Origin: Paenibacillus taichungensis
GTDB taxonomy: Bacteria; Bacillota; Bacilli; Paenibacillales; Paenibacillaceae
Direction: 5' to 3'
Length of the DNA stretch: 64,000 nucleotides
Assembly (NCBI RefSeq): GCF_013359905.1
Contig: NZ_JABMCC010000115.1
Span: forward strand, 496,001 to 560,000
The position numbers and the translations under genes are program-made. The notes beneath the pieces were generated by a model that had not been told where the DNA came from, did no database searches, and saw only the letters and a list, made by a program, of their open reading frames with translations. Of this stretch, positions 53,831 to 61,243 are shown piece by piece; position 1 is the stretch's first letter; each line of letters begins with the position of its first letter.

Positions 53831-54136
53831 ATGTTGACTTCGGATACCGAGAAACTTTTCACAGCCTATCGTATTATTGGGACGAAATGGACGATCCATA
53901 TCCTATGTACTCTTTCGCAAGGTCCTAAGAAATTCAGCGAGATTTACGAAAATGTGCCTTCCATCTCAGAAGCGATCCTATCCAAACGATTAAAAGGTCT
54001 TCAGGATGATCAGTTGGTGAAGAGAAAAGTTCGAACACATCCCATACAGATCATGTATGAACTTACACCCAAAGGGGCCGCTCTAGCTGCTTTCATACCC
54101 TGTTTGATGGAATGGTTTACTACAAATATGAATTAA
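53831..54136 (+). CDS. HxlR-family regulator
   Basis: A 101-residue single-domain winged helix of the HxlR/MarR-like type (IIGTKWTIHILCTLSQGPKKFSEI, SISEAILSKRLKGLQDDQLV, YELTPKGAAL). It lacks the N-terminal redox Cys found in HypR/YodB members; its only Cys residues are in helices. It could regulate the MFS gene in front or the operon behind. The ATG at 53831 follows GGAAGGTGTG. Confidence 0.88.
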   Translation: MLTSDTEKLFTAYRIIGTKWTIHILCTLSQGPKKFSEIYENVPSISEAILSKRLKGLQDDQLVKRKVRTHPIQIMYELTPKGAALAAFIPCLMEWFTTNMN

Positions 54137-54186
54137 CGCAATGGAATATCCTGCGATTGCCATCATTTTTTCCGGAGGTTTTCTGA

Positions 54187-54525
54187 ATGAACCATGTGTT
54201 AATCCTATCAGATACGCATCACATTGTTAAAAGTTTAAGTTTGTTGATTCAAACCGAGCCGTCGTTACATGTACTGGAGGCTACTCGTGATGTGATCGGC
54301 AACATGGATCAACTTCCGGATAATTCTGTGATTATCGTAGATATGAATGTGGACAATATTGAGCTGCTAATAGAACAATTTCCCGAGAAATATCGAGTGA
54401 TATTGTATAGCGGATCGCTGGAACTTATGGATATTCCTATCCATCTGCAATCAACAGGTTGTCGTTATTTTAATGCATATACGAGTCCTGAAGAAATCAT
54501 TAAGATTTTAATGGGCTGCGTTTGA
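54187..54525 (+). CDS. stand-alone receiver-like protein, degenerate
   Basis: A 112-residue CheY-like fold (NHVLILSDTHHIVKSLSLLI, then SVIIVDMNVDNIELL, then YRVILYSGSLELMD). The expected phospho-acceptor is the Asp in IIVDMN, but the acidic pair is reduced to one Asp and the conserved Lys near the end (usually KP) is missing, replaced by FNAYTSPEE. It is probably a pseudo-receiver that works by protein contact. It stands 46 bases before the HesB-type gene. The ATG follows GGAGG. No kinase or DNA-binding domain is attached. Confidence 0.7.
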   Translation: MNHVLILSDTHHIVKSLSLLIQTEPSLHVLEATRDVIGNMDQLPDNSVIIVDMNVDNIELLIEQFPEKYRVILYSGSLELMDIPIHLQSTGCRYFNAYTSPEEIIKILMGCV

Positions 54526-54571
54526 AAAGCAACAGCTTAGCCAAAAAAATACGCTCCAAGGAGGTATAACA

Positions 54572-54928
54572 ATGATTCAGGTCAGTGAAGCAGCAGCAGA
54601 AAAAATCGTTGAAATCCTGGCAAGTGCGGATACCCAGAATTCTTTCCTTCGGGTCGGGGTGGATGAGGGGGGATGCAGTGGTTTATCCTATAACCTTATC
54701 GTAGACGAACAGCAAGAAGAAGGGGATATTTTATTAGATAAAGGTGTGTTTCGTATATTGGTTCACACCAATTCGGTCCCATATATTGAAGGACTTGAGA
54801 TTGATTACGAAGAAAGTGGAATGTTAGGGGGATTCACCATGAATAATCCTAATGCAAAAGTTTCATGTGGATGCGGGGCCAGCTTCCGAATGGCGAATTA
54901 CCGTGGTGAGGTCAAAAAATGTGATTAA
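54572..54928 (+). CDS. A-type iron-sulfur carrier (HesB/IscA/ErpA family)
   Basis: A 118-residue protein that carries Fe-S clusters to target enzymes. The three conserved Cys are present: DEGGCSGLSYNL, and SCGCGASF near the C-terminus. The family segment NPNAKVSCGCG is complete. The ATG follows CCAAGGAGG. It heads a run with murB, an Rrf2-type regulator and an FMN reductase. This is a different setting from the usual suf operon and suggests a dedicated role. Confidence 0.93.
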   Translation: MIQVSEAAAEKIVEILASADTQNSFLRVGVDEGGCSGLSYNLIVDEQQEEGDILLDKGVFRILVHTNSVPYIEGLEIDYEESGMLGGFTMNNPNAKVSCGCGASFRMANYRGEVKKCD

Positions 54929-55041
54929 TTGTCAGGATGACGGAATATTTTCAACCAATATCTCATATTAAACATACAATGAAGGAGCTTTCTATTGGCC
55001 GATCGTGCAATCATGTCTTTTCAACTCAGGGAGAGAATGTC

Positions 55042-55932
55042 ATGAATATTTTTGAAAATCACATACCTTTGGAAAAATTGAAATGGAATGAGCCATTAAA
55101 AGACCACACGTATATCAAACTGGGTGGTAAAGCAGACATACTTATCCATCCTACAACGAAAGAAGAAATTGTTAACGTGATTAACATTGCAAAAACACAT
55201 CAAATACCTCTGACGGTCATTGGAAAAGGATCAAATGTCATTATCAAAGATCAGGGCGTGCGTGGAATAACGCTCTCTCTGAGCGAATTTGATCAGATTA
55301 AAGTCTATGGTGACAAGATTGTAGCGCAGAGCGGTTCCAACATTATTGATGTGTCACGTACAGCTTTGGATAACAGCTTAACAGGTCTGGAGTTTGCATG
55401 TGGGATACCCGGAAGTACAGGTGGCGCTTTATATATGAATGCAGGAGCTTATGGTGGTCAGATGGATGAGGTCGTTGAACGAGCGCTAGTGGTTACTAAA
55501 CATGGAGAGTTGCTTAACATGGTCCGAGATGACATGCAGCTTGGTTATCGAAACAGTATCTTCCGAACGGATCACTACATCATACTTGAAGTGGAATTTA
55601 AGCTTAAACCAGGGAACAAGGATAACATCTCGAGTACCATGCAGGATTTAACGTTTAAAAGGGAATCCAAACAACCGCTTGAATTTCCCTCTTGCGGAAG
55701 TGTATTCAAACGTCCAGAGGGACATTATGTTGGAAAACTCATTCAAGAATGTAACTTACAAGGCACTCGCATTGGGGGAGCGGAAATTTCCAAGAAGCAT
55801 GCTGGTTTTATCATTAATGCAGATGACGCCACTGCTGAGGATTATTTGGAATTAATCAAATTAATTAAAAAAACAGTACGTGATCAATTTAATATTGAAT
55901 TGGAGACGGAAGTCATTATTTTGGGAGAGTAG
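55042..55932 (+). CDS. murB: UDP-N-acetylenolpyruvoylglucosamine reductase
   Basis: A 296-residue FAD enzyme that makes UDP-MurNAc for peptidoglycan. FAD-binding parts are LTVIGKGSNVIIKDQGV and GIPGSTGGALYMNAGAYGG. The catalytic Ser is in FPSCGSVFKRPEG, and the C-terminal HAGFIINADDATAEDY is typical of type II MurB. The ATG at 55042 follows GGGAGAG. An in-frame ATG at 54937 would add 35 residues that do not look like MurB. Its location away from a division/cell-wall cluster and beside redox genes suggests a second murB copy. Confidence 0.95.
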   Translation: MNIFENHIPLEKLKWNEPLKDHTYIKLGGKADILIHPTTKEEIVNVINIAKTHQIPLTVIGKGSNVIIKDQGVRGITLSLSEFDQIKVYGDKIVAQSGSNIIDVSRTALDNSLTGLEFACGIPGSTGGALYMNAGAYGGQMDEVVERALVVTKHGELLNMVRDDMQLGYRNSIFRTDHYIILEVEFKLKPGNKDNISSTMQDLTFKRESKQPLEFPSCGSVFKRPEGHYVGKLIQECNLQGTRIGGAEISKKHAGFIINADDATAEDYLELIKLIKKTVRDQFNIELETEVIILGE

Positions 55933-55938
55933 GCTGCA

Positions 55939-56400
55939 ATGAACAGTGAGCTAAGTGTTGTCATCTATATTCTGGTTCTCCTTAGTTCACATGAAAATGA
56001 GAAGCTAACCAGTACTCAGATCTCTGAAAGGATTCGGGTGAACCCGGCGAGGATACGCCGAGTCCTTAGCTCGATCAAAAAAGTAGGATACGTTAAGGCA
56101 AAAGAAGGTATAGACGGTGGTTATGTTTTGTCCAAAGACCCGCATGAGATAACCTTAAAAGATGTGTACACCCTGGTATCTTCCAAACCGCTTCAGATCC
56201 CCAAACCACCCATGATGACAAAAGGGAATTTAACAGCAGAGGTAGATATTCAGCTCGTAAACATTTTCATAGAAAGTGAACAACAGTTAATGCAGCAGTT
56301 AGAAAAAATCACCCTAGGCAGTATGCTTCATGTGATGAAGGAATGTGCGTTGGGAAACGTGGAATCGTTTGATGATGAAGAAGAAATCATTGGAGGTTAA
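55939..56400 (+). CDS. Rrf2-family regulator without the Fe-S cysteines
   Basis: A 153-residue Rrf2-type winged helix (SVVIYILVLLSSHENEKLTS, RVNPARIRRVLSSIKKVGYV, GIDGGYVLSKDPHEITLKDVY). IscR and NsrR use three Cys near residues 90-105; here that region is KPPMMTKGNLTAEVDI, without Cys, so an Fe-S cluster of that type is unlikely. It resembles YwnA/Rrf2 proteins that control small oxidoreductases. It starts 6 bases after murB and ends 4 bases before the GTG of the FMN reductase, which is the probable target. Confidence 0.88.
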   Translation: MNSELSVVIYILVLLSSHENEKLTSTQISERIRVNPARIRRVLSSIKKVGYVKAKEGIDGGYVLSKDPHEITLKDVYTLVSSKPLQIPKPPMMTKGNLTAEVDIQLVNIFIESEQQLMQQLEKITLGSMLHVMKECALGNVESFDDEEEIIGG

Positions 56401-56404
56401 TGTT

Positions 56405-56944
56405 GTGAAATTAATCGGATTGTCCGGGTCACTGATTGGATCAAAGACACCAGTAGGTGTGGATGCTGTACTCCAATTCGTAAAAAATAATCATCCAGAA
56501 ATTGAAGTTGAACTCATAGATTTAAGAGATTATAAAGGAATCGAATTTTGCGATGGTCGCAAGTTGGAGGATTACAATGAAGACACCCAGTCGGTGGTTC
56601 AAAAATTGATAGATGCTGACTTTTACGTAATCGGCACACCAATATATCAATCCTCTCTGACAGGCGTACTGAAAAATGTATTCGACCTTCTGCCTGTGCA
56701 GAGCATTTACAATAAAGTGATGGGTTTTCTAGCAACCGGTGGCACCTATCAACATTATTTGGTAGTGGAAAATCAATTAAAACCGATTGCCGGCTTTTTC
56801 CGCTCTTATGTCGCCCCAAGCTATGTATATCTGAATAGTGATCATTTTGATGCTGAGAATAACATTAAAGATGCTGAAGCACTAAGTCGTCTGGAAAAGT
56901 TGGCTGAGGAGCTGGTCTTCATGCAGACTCAATTAAAAGCTTGA
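56405..56944 (+). CDS. NADPH-dependent FMN reductase, SsuE/YieF-like
   Basis: A 179-residue flavodoxin-fold reductase. FMN contacts are the N-terminal LSGSLIGSKTPVG and the GTPIYQSSLTGVLKNVFDLL block. It starts at GTG 56405, 8 bases after GGAGG; a longer frame to 56345 lies inside the Rrf2 gene and has no ribosome site. It ends the operon; a hairpin terminator follows 46 bases on. The role is flavin supply or quinone/azo reduction, not fixed by sequence. Confidence 0.88.
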   Translation: MKLIGLSGSLIGSKTPVGVDAVLQFVKNNHPEIEVELIDLRDYKGIEFCDGRKLEDYNEDTQSVVQKLIDADFYVIGTPIYQSSLTGVLKNVFDLLPVQSIYNKVMGFLATGGTYQHYLVVENQLKPIAGFFRSYVAPSYVYLNSDHFDAENNIKDAEALSRLEKLAEELVFMQTQLKA

Positions 56945-56990
56945 TCCCGCTGAAATAAGCAAGGATTTAAATTTATGTTTCAATGAAGAA

Positions 56991-57034
56991 CAAAGGTAGC
57001 CGGTCAGTATGATCGGCTGCCTTTGTTTGTTTTT
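56991..57034 (+). terminator. Rho-independent terminator of the HesB-murB-Rrf2-reductase operon
   Basis: A 15-bp stem (CAAAGGTAGCCGGTC with GATCGGCTGCCTTTG, two G-T pairs) with a 5-base loop, then TTTGTTTTT. Confidence 0.83.
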
Positions 57035-57158
57035 CATCTTCATAAAACAGAATTCATACTAAAGAGGTGAAATAGCCAAAAATAATTTTTTCTCATGCGT
57101 GGCTTTTTTGCTTCCTCCGGTGTCTAATTAAATGTAAATCAAGAGGAGGTTCCCCACC

Positions 57159-58382
57159 ATGTCAGGAGCTCATGACACGAAACCTGTTTATCCGGATGAA
57201 CAGGACAGCATCGCCATCTTTGAGAACACGTATGAGCAATATCGTCAACGAATCAGCAAATACTTCTCACTGAAATTGAATCCGTTGGTTGCAGATGATT
57301 TGACCCAACAGGTATTTTTGAAAGCAGTCGAAAATATTCACAGCTTTAAAGGAAGCTCTAATTTATTCACCTGGATCTTTAAGATTGCTCAGAACACGGT
57401 GAAGAACGAATATCGCAGGTTATCGCGACAAAAAGAATCTCCTTATGATTTTACAGATTATGAATCGCAATCCATCTCTCTTGAATTTACGAAACATGTT
57501 GATATTCGAATTGATATTGGCTCCGCGTTACAAAAGCTGGATGAGATTGATCAGGAAATTATTGCATTACGCTTTTTCGTTGACTGCACCTTGCCCGAAA
57601 TATCCAAGATTGTTGGACGACGGGAAAGTGCAGTAAAGAACAGACTGTACCGGGCTTTGGAGAAATTAAGAAAAGAACTGAAAGAGTGGGGGGATATTGC
57701 CATCATGTCTATTCAAGACCTGATTTCCATTGTAAATAAAGGTGAAAACCATGATACGAATGATCGTACGACGAAAGTGCATCAAGATTTGTTCGATGAA
57801 CTCAATAATAGTGTTGAACGAGTGTCGACCAAATATAAACATCATCCATCACAAAAGGTAGTTATTGAAATTTATCCTGATCTGCCAACATTCCATCAAG
57901 CCGTCGGCGAAACAGATGCCCCCAATTGGTTTATGGGCACATATGAAGGGCGTACTCTGAAGATTGTCTCTCCATTGAATCCGGGACCGGAGCATACGTA
58001 TCAATCCATTCTGAAAGGCACAGTCCACTTGTTCGCCATGTGGCTAATCAGCGACATTAATCCTGCAGCTCCCAAATGGATAAGACAGGGTATTGGTGGA
58101 TATGAAGCTAAACAGATGTCCCAAGATTTCATTAAAGGTTCAACGAAAGATACCATTCGAAACCAGTCGATTCCAACTTTTGATGAATTAAATAACGATA
58201 CGTGGGATTTTGAAACGATGAAAGGTTTTCAGTTCTCTTATATGATGGTGGAATTTGTGGTTGAGCGATACGGGATAGAGGCATTAAACAAACTGATTCG
58301 CAATCCTCTAGATTTCAAAGGGATCTTTCAATGTAGTGAGACTGAACTGTATGAGCAATGGATGAAGTATATAGAAATATAA
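57159..58382 (+). CDS. ECF sigma factor fused to a degenerate metalloprotease-like domain
   Basis: A 407-residue protein. Residues about 20-180 are a full ECF sigma factor: region 2 (DDLTQQVFLKAVENIHSF, LFTWIFKIAQNTVKNEYRR) and region 4 (ISKIVGRRESAVKNRLYRALEKLRKEL). Residues about 190-407 resemble a peptidase-MA (gluzincin) domain: KVVIEIYPDLPTFHQAVG, then LKGTVHLFAMWL, then APKWIRQGIGGYEAKQM. The zinc motif HExxH is broken to H290-L-F-A-M294, and the third-ligand EG is QG, so it should not be a protease. No anti-sigma gene is nearby. The C-terminus may be a built-in inhibitor or sensor. The ATG follows AGAGGAGG. Confidence 0.85.
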   Translation: MSGAHDTKPVYPDEQDSIAIFENTYEQYRQRISKYFSLKLNPLVADDLTQQVFLKAVENIHSFKGSSNLFTWIFKIAQNTVKNEYRRLSRQKESPYDFTDYESQSISLEFTKHVDIRIDIGSALQKLDEIDQEIIALRFFVDCTLPEISKIVGRRESAVKNRLYRALEKLRKELKEWGDIAIMSIQDLISIVNKGENHDTNDRTTKVHQDLFDELNNSVERVSTKYKHHPSQKVVIEIYPDLPTFHQAVGETDAPNWFMGTYEGRTLKIVSPLNPGPEHTYQSILKGTVHLFAMWLISDINPAAPKWIRQGIGGYEAKQMSQDFIKGSTKDTIRNQSIPTFDELNNDTWDFETMKGFQFSYMMVEFVVERYGIEALNKLIRNPLDFKGIFQCSETELYEQWMKYIEI

Positions 58383-58411
58383 TAGAAATACAACCTTATA
58401 CTTTTGTTTAT

Positions 58412-58439
58412 AGGCTCGGTGATGAACCGGGCTTTTTTG
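58412..58439 (+). terminator. Rho-independent terminator after the sigma-fusion gene
   Basis: AGGCTCGGT (58412-58420) pairs with ACCGGGCTT (58426-58434) through two G-T pairs, loop GATGA, followed by TTTT. Confidence 0.7.
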
Positions 58440-58484
58440 TATTAGCAAAGGTTTGGAGCATTGATGTAGGTGAATTCGTTATAT

Positions 58485-58515
58485 TTGACTTAGAGGGCAC
58501 TCTAAGCTGTAAACT
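58485..58515 (+). promoter_or_regulatory. MerR-type promoter in front of the second SDR gene
   Basis: A -35 TTGACT (58485-58490) and a -10 TAAACT (58510-58515) are 19 bases apart, and the spacer holds the perfect inverted repeat CTTAGAG-GGCA-CTCTAAG (58489-58506). The long spacer with a palindrome is the hallmark of MerR-regulated promoters; B. subtilis AdhR uses a close CTTAAAG-N4-CTTTAAG repeat. No MerR-type gene is in the window. Confidence 0.72.
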
Positions 58516-58548
58516 TGAAGAAGACACATCTGGAAGGAGATTATTTTG

Positions 58549-59529
58549 ATGAACCAGGATAATAAGCCAAAAACCTCACAACATAAAATCGGTTCCGGAT
58601 TCAACCATCGCACGACAGCTGAGGAAGTGTTGAATAACACGGATTTATCCGGGAAACTTGCTATCGTTACAGGTGGATATTCCGGATTGGGACTGGAGAC
58701 CACACGTGCACTCGTTCGTGCTGGAGCCAAGGTTGTTGTAACCGCACGTCGGCCAGCCATCGCCAAAGAGGCTCTTGCAGGACTAGCTGGTGTAGAGATC
58801 GATGAAATGGACCTCGCAGATCTCACCAGTGTCCGTGCTTTTGCCGATCGTTTTCTGGCAAGCAACCAGAGTATCGACATGTTGATCCTTAATGCGGGGA
58901 TTATGGCTTGTCCAGAGACTCGCGTAGGGCCGGGCTGGGAAGCACAATTTGCTACGAACCATCTTGGACATTTCACACTAACTAACTTATTATGGCCGGC
59001 ACTCGTAAGTCAGGAAGGAGCACGGGTTGTATCTGTTGCATCAACAGGACATCATTTCTCACCAATTCGCTGGGACGATATGCAATTTGAGAACGGCTAT
59101 GAAAAGTTTCCTGCTTACGGACAGTCCAAAACAGCAACCATTCTGTTTAGCGTTGAACTGGATAGACGTGGTGCAGATCAGGGAGTGCGTGCGTTCTCTG
59201 TACATCCGGGTGGAATTCTGACGCCGCTGCAACGACATATGCCGAAAGAGGAAATGATCGCATTGGGCTGGATTGATGAGTCTGGTCAAGTTGCCAATCC
59301 AAACTTTAAAACGCCAGAGCAAGGGGCAGCAACGCAAGTATGGGCAGCGACATCTCCGCAACTTGAGGGAAAAGGTGGCGTGTATTGCGAGGATTGTGAC
59401 ATCAGTGAGCCAGCTCCTGCGGATGGAGCCTTCTTTGGAGTCAAGGACTATGCTATCGATCCTGAGCAAGCCCGTCGTCTATGGGAAGTTTCCGCCCAGT
59501 TGACTCAAACGGATTTACCAATCTCTTAA
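58549..59529 (+). CDS. short-chain dehydrogenase, retinol-dehydrogenase/WWOX-like
   Basis: A 326-residue extended SDR. The cofactor motif is TGGYSGLG (about 43-50), NAG is in MLILNAGIMACPE, the catalytic Ser is in VVSVASTGHH and the active site is YGQSK (about 190-194). The C-terminus reads QLEGKGGVYCEDCDISEPAP. The TTG at 58546 is adjacent, but ATG 58549 after AAGGAG is preferred. It stands behind a MerR-type promoter, which suggests induction by an aldehyde or other electrophile. The substrate is unknown. Confidence 0.92.
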   Translation: MNQDNKPKTSQHKIGSGFNHRTTAEEVLNNTDLSGKLAIVTGGYSGLGLETTRALVRAGAKVVVTARRPAIAKEALAGLAGVEIDEMDLADLTSVRAFADRFLASNQSIDMLILNAGIMACPETRVGPGWEAQFATNHLGHFTLTNLLWPALVSQEGARVVSVASTGHHFSPIRWDDMQFENGYEKFPAYGQSKTATILFSVELDRRGADQGVRAFSVHPGGILTPLQRHMPKEEMIALGWIDESGQVANPNFKTPEQGAATQVWAATSPQLEGKGGVYCEDCDISEPAPADGAFFGVKDYAIDPEQARRLWEVSAQLTQTDLPIS

Positions 59530-59553
59530 GATCTGTTTTCTGTTCACGAGGAA

Positions 59554-59580
59554 AGTCGCCTGAAATGGCGGCTTTTTTTT
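59554..59580 (+). terminator. Rho-independent terminator after the second SDR gene
   Basis: AGTCGCC (59554-59560) and GGCGGCT (59567-59573), with one G-T pair, loop TGAAAT and a run of eight T residues. Confidence 0.87.
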
Positions 59581-59676
59581 GTGTTGGAAAGGCCCTTCGT
59601 GAACAGCATCCTGTGCAAAAGATGTTTTAAAATGAAGTTCAAGGTTGAAATTTAATCATTTCAAAGAAGAAACGTA

Positions 59677-59716
59677 AAACGCATCGAATCCTTAGACTCG
59701 ATGCGTTTATTTTATA
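59677..59716. terminator. bidirectional terminator for the HXXEE/TetR operon
   Basis: AAACGCATCGA (59677-59687) pairs with TCGATGCGTTT (59698-59708), loop ATCCTTAGAC. A residues on the left serve the minus-strand operon ending at 59731, and ATTTTAT on the right serves the plus strand. Confidence 0.78.
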
Positions 59717-59730
59717 TTGAAGTCACAGGT

Positions 59731-60375
59731 TTATTTTTTAGTATAAGATCCTAATTGTTTCTGTGAAAAAGGATGAACAGAGTTTTTGTTTCTCAGCCAC
59801 ATATTGCCTTTAACAATTAAAACATAGACAGCTACAACAAAATAAATGGTGCTCCACATCCAATTTGCTGGTGTTAACATATTCTGTTCATAGGCACTTT
59901 TAATGTACCAGATTCCAATTGGCAAATGCAGAAATATCGCTGAAAATAATCCGGGATTATATATACTTTTTGCCTTTATATTGGCGAAGATGCCATGCCA
60001 GATAATCTGAAAAAAACCCATTAATACAGGTGCCAGACCCAGCCATACAATGGAAGGGAAGAATACAGGCGGTAAATAAAACACATAGGCGATAATCAGA
60101 TTAATAATCATGGCTGACTGCTGATTTAACGGGTATCTCTCAGGTGTCTTACTTTGGAACAGAGCTTTATTAAACAATCCTGCAAAGTAACCCGGCCATC
60201 GATATTCTTCAAATTGGTGCAGGAGTATGGCAATAAAGCTTAACCATAAAATGCTGTTAATGCGCGGAAGTGTTCCCCAATCCAAGATGAGATAAATACA
60301 TACAAGGAATGCAATGATCAATCCAAAGTCCTGCCAATGTTTTCTTAACATGTTCAACTGAATCGCCTCCATCAA
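59731..60375 (-). CDS. HXXEE-domain membrane protein
   Basis: A membrane protein of up to 214 residues with about six segments. The naming motif is present as HQFEEY (in LLHQFEEYRWPGYF), with His/Glu groups that recur in this family (WHGIF, IFLHLPIG). The biochemical role of HXXEE proteins is not known to me. The start is uncertain: the frame opens at 60375, but GGAGGCG is best placed for a TTG at 60357. The TetR gene ends 6 bases before 60375, so the two form an operon and the TetR protein probably controls it. Confidence 0.75.
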   Translation of the reverse strand: MMEAIQLNMLRKHWQDFGLIIAFLVCIYLILDWGTLPRINSILWLSFIAILLHQFEEYRWPGYFAGLFNKALFQSKTPERYPLNQQSAMIINLIIAYVFYLPPVFFPSIVWLGLAPVLMGFFQIIWHGIFANIKAKSIYNPGLFSAIFLHLPIGIWYIKSAYEQNMLTPANWMWSTIYFVVAVYVLIVKGNMWLRNKNSVHPFSQKQLGSYTKK

Positions 60376-60381
60376 TGTTGT

Positions 60382-60963
60382 TTAATGAAAGTATCTTTCA
60401 AAGAGCAGGTCAATTTGTGCATCGATAGAAGCAATCTTCACAGAAGCTCCTTTTTCCAGAATAGGACTCATAAGTGCCGGGAGAAAAAGCGCCCCGAAAA
60501 TTTGCGTCATCATTGTGGTCAGTCGTTCCGGTTGTTGCTCTCCGGTTATCTCTTTTAATGTATTTTGAACTTTAGGGAACCCCAATAGATTTAAAAATGA
60601 ACCGTATTCCTGTTGAGATGAGAAATCTGCTGAACCCATAAGAATAATTCTGGATAACAATTCGGGATATTCACGGATGACTTGTAAATAATCCATTAAG
60701 AATTGCTTTAATCGATCTCGGGCGGGGATGGATAATTCATCGAGTATAACAAAGGTATGCTGAAAGCTGCTCAGAATCATTTTAATAGATTCACTGATCA
60801 GATTTTCTTTGGAGCCGAAGTAATAATTAACCAGGGATACATTTGTGCCAGAGGCTTCGGCAATTTTTCGAATGGTGATGCCTTCAAATCCACTTTGTTT
60901 GGTGAACTCCAGTGTGGCTTGCATAATCTTTTCTTTTGTTTCACTTTTCTTGTCTGGTTCCAT
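60382..60963 (-). CDS. TetR-family regulator
   Basis: A 193-residue TetR protein. The helix-turn-helix (about 8-55: TKEKIMQATLEFTKQSGFEG, IRKIAEASGTNVSLVNYYFG) is followed by an all-helical ligand domain (SRIILMGSADFSSQQEYG). The ATG at 60963 follows GGAGG by 8 bases; the frame runs on to 60978 with a TTG. Two operator-like repeats lie just upstream (60990-61012), so it is probably autoregulated together with the HXXEE gene. Confidence 0.9.
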   Translation of the reverse strand: MEPDKKSETKEKIMQATLEFTKQSGFEGITIRKIAEASGTNVSLVNYYFGSKENLISESIKMILSSFQHTFVILDELSIPARDRLKQFLMDYLQVIREYPELLSRIILMGSADFSSQQEYGSFLNLLGFPKVQNTLKEITGEQQPERLTTMMTQIFGALFLPALMSPILEKGASVKIASIDAQIDLLFERYFH

Positions 60964-60989
60964 ATGTAAAACCTCCAATAAAGTTATTT

Positions 60990-61012
60990 AAACAATGTTT
61001 AAAACAGTGTTT
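60990..61012. promoter_or_regulatory. twin TetR operator
   Basis: AAACAATGTTT (60990-61000) and AAACAGTGTTT (61002-61012) are two 11-bp palindromes separated by one base, 27 bases upstream of the TetR start. The AAACANTGTTT form is frequent among TetR sites of lipid- and drug-response regulators. Confidence 0.65.
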
Positions 61013-61243
61013 AAATTTATATTAGCACGATTTCCTAATATTGCAAGTCATACATTTGGATTATTGACCATTAACTAAGAAACATCATAGCGAAGGCTTT
61101 CGTTAAGGCATGTTCATTTTTTCGTGGGTGTTCTATTATGAAATGCGAAAAGGTTGATGTAACAAAAATATCTCTAAACAAAAAGCGCTATACCTGTGGT
61201 ATGTTTTACGTACGTATACTGCTTTAATGTGAGAGGAGATTGT

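Noticed and set aside
54937..55041. Possible 35-residue N-terminal extension of MurB
   Set aside because: The ATG at 55042 has a good ribosome site and gives the normal MurB N-terminus. The extension has no family features.
58358..58549. 63-codon frame between the sigma-fusion gene and the second SDR
   Set aside because: It starts inside the sigma-fusion gene, spans a terminator hairpin and the MerR-type promoter, and resembles nothing. Chance frame.
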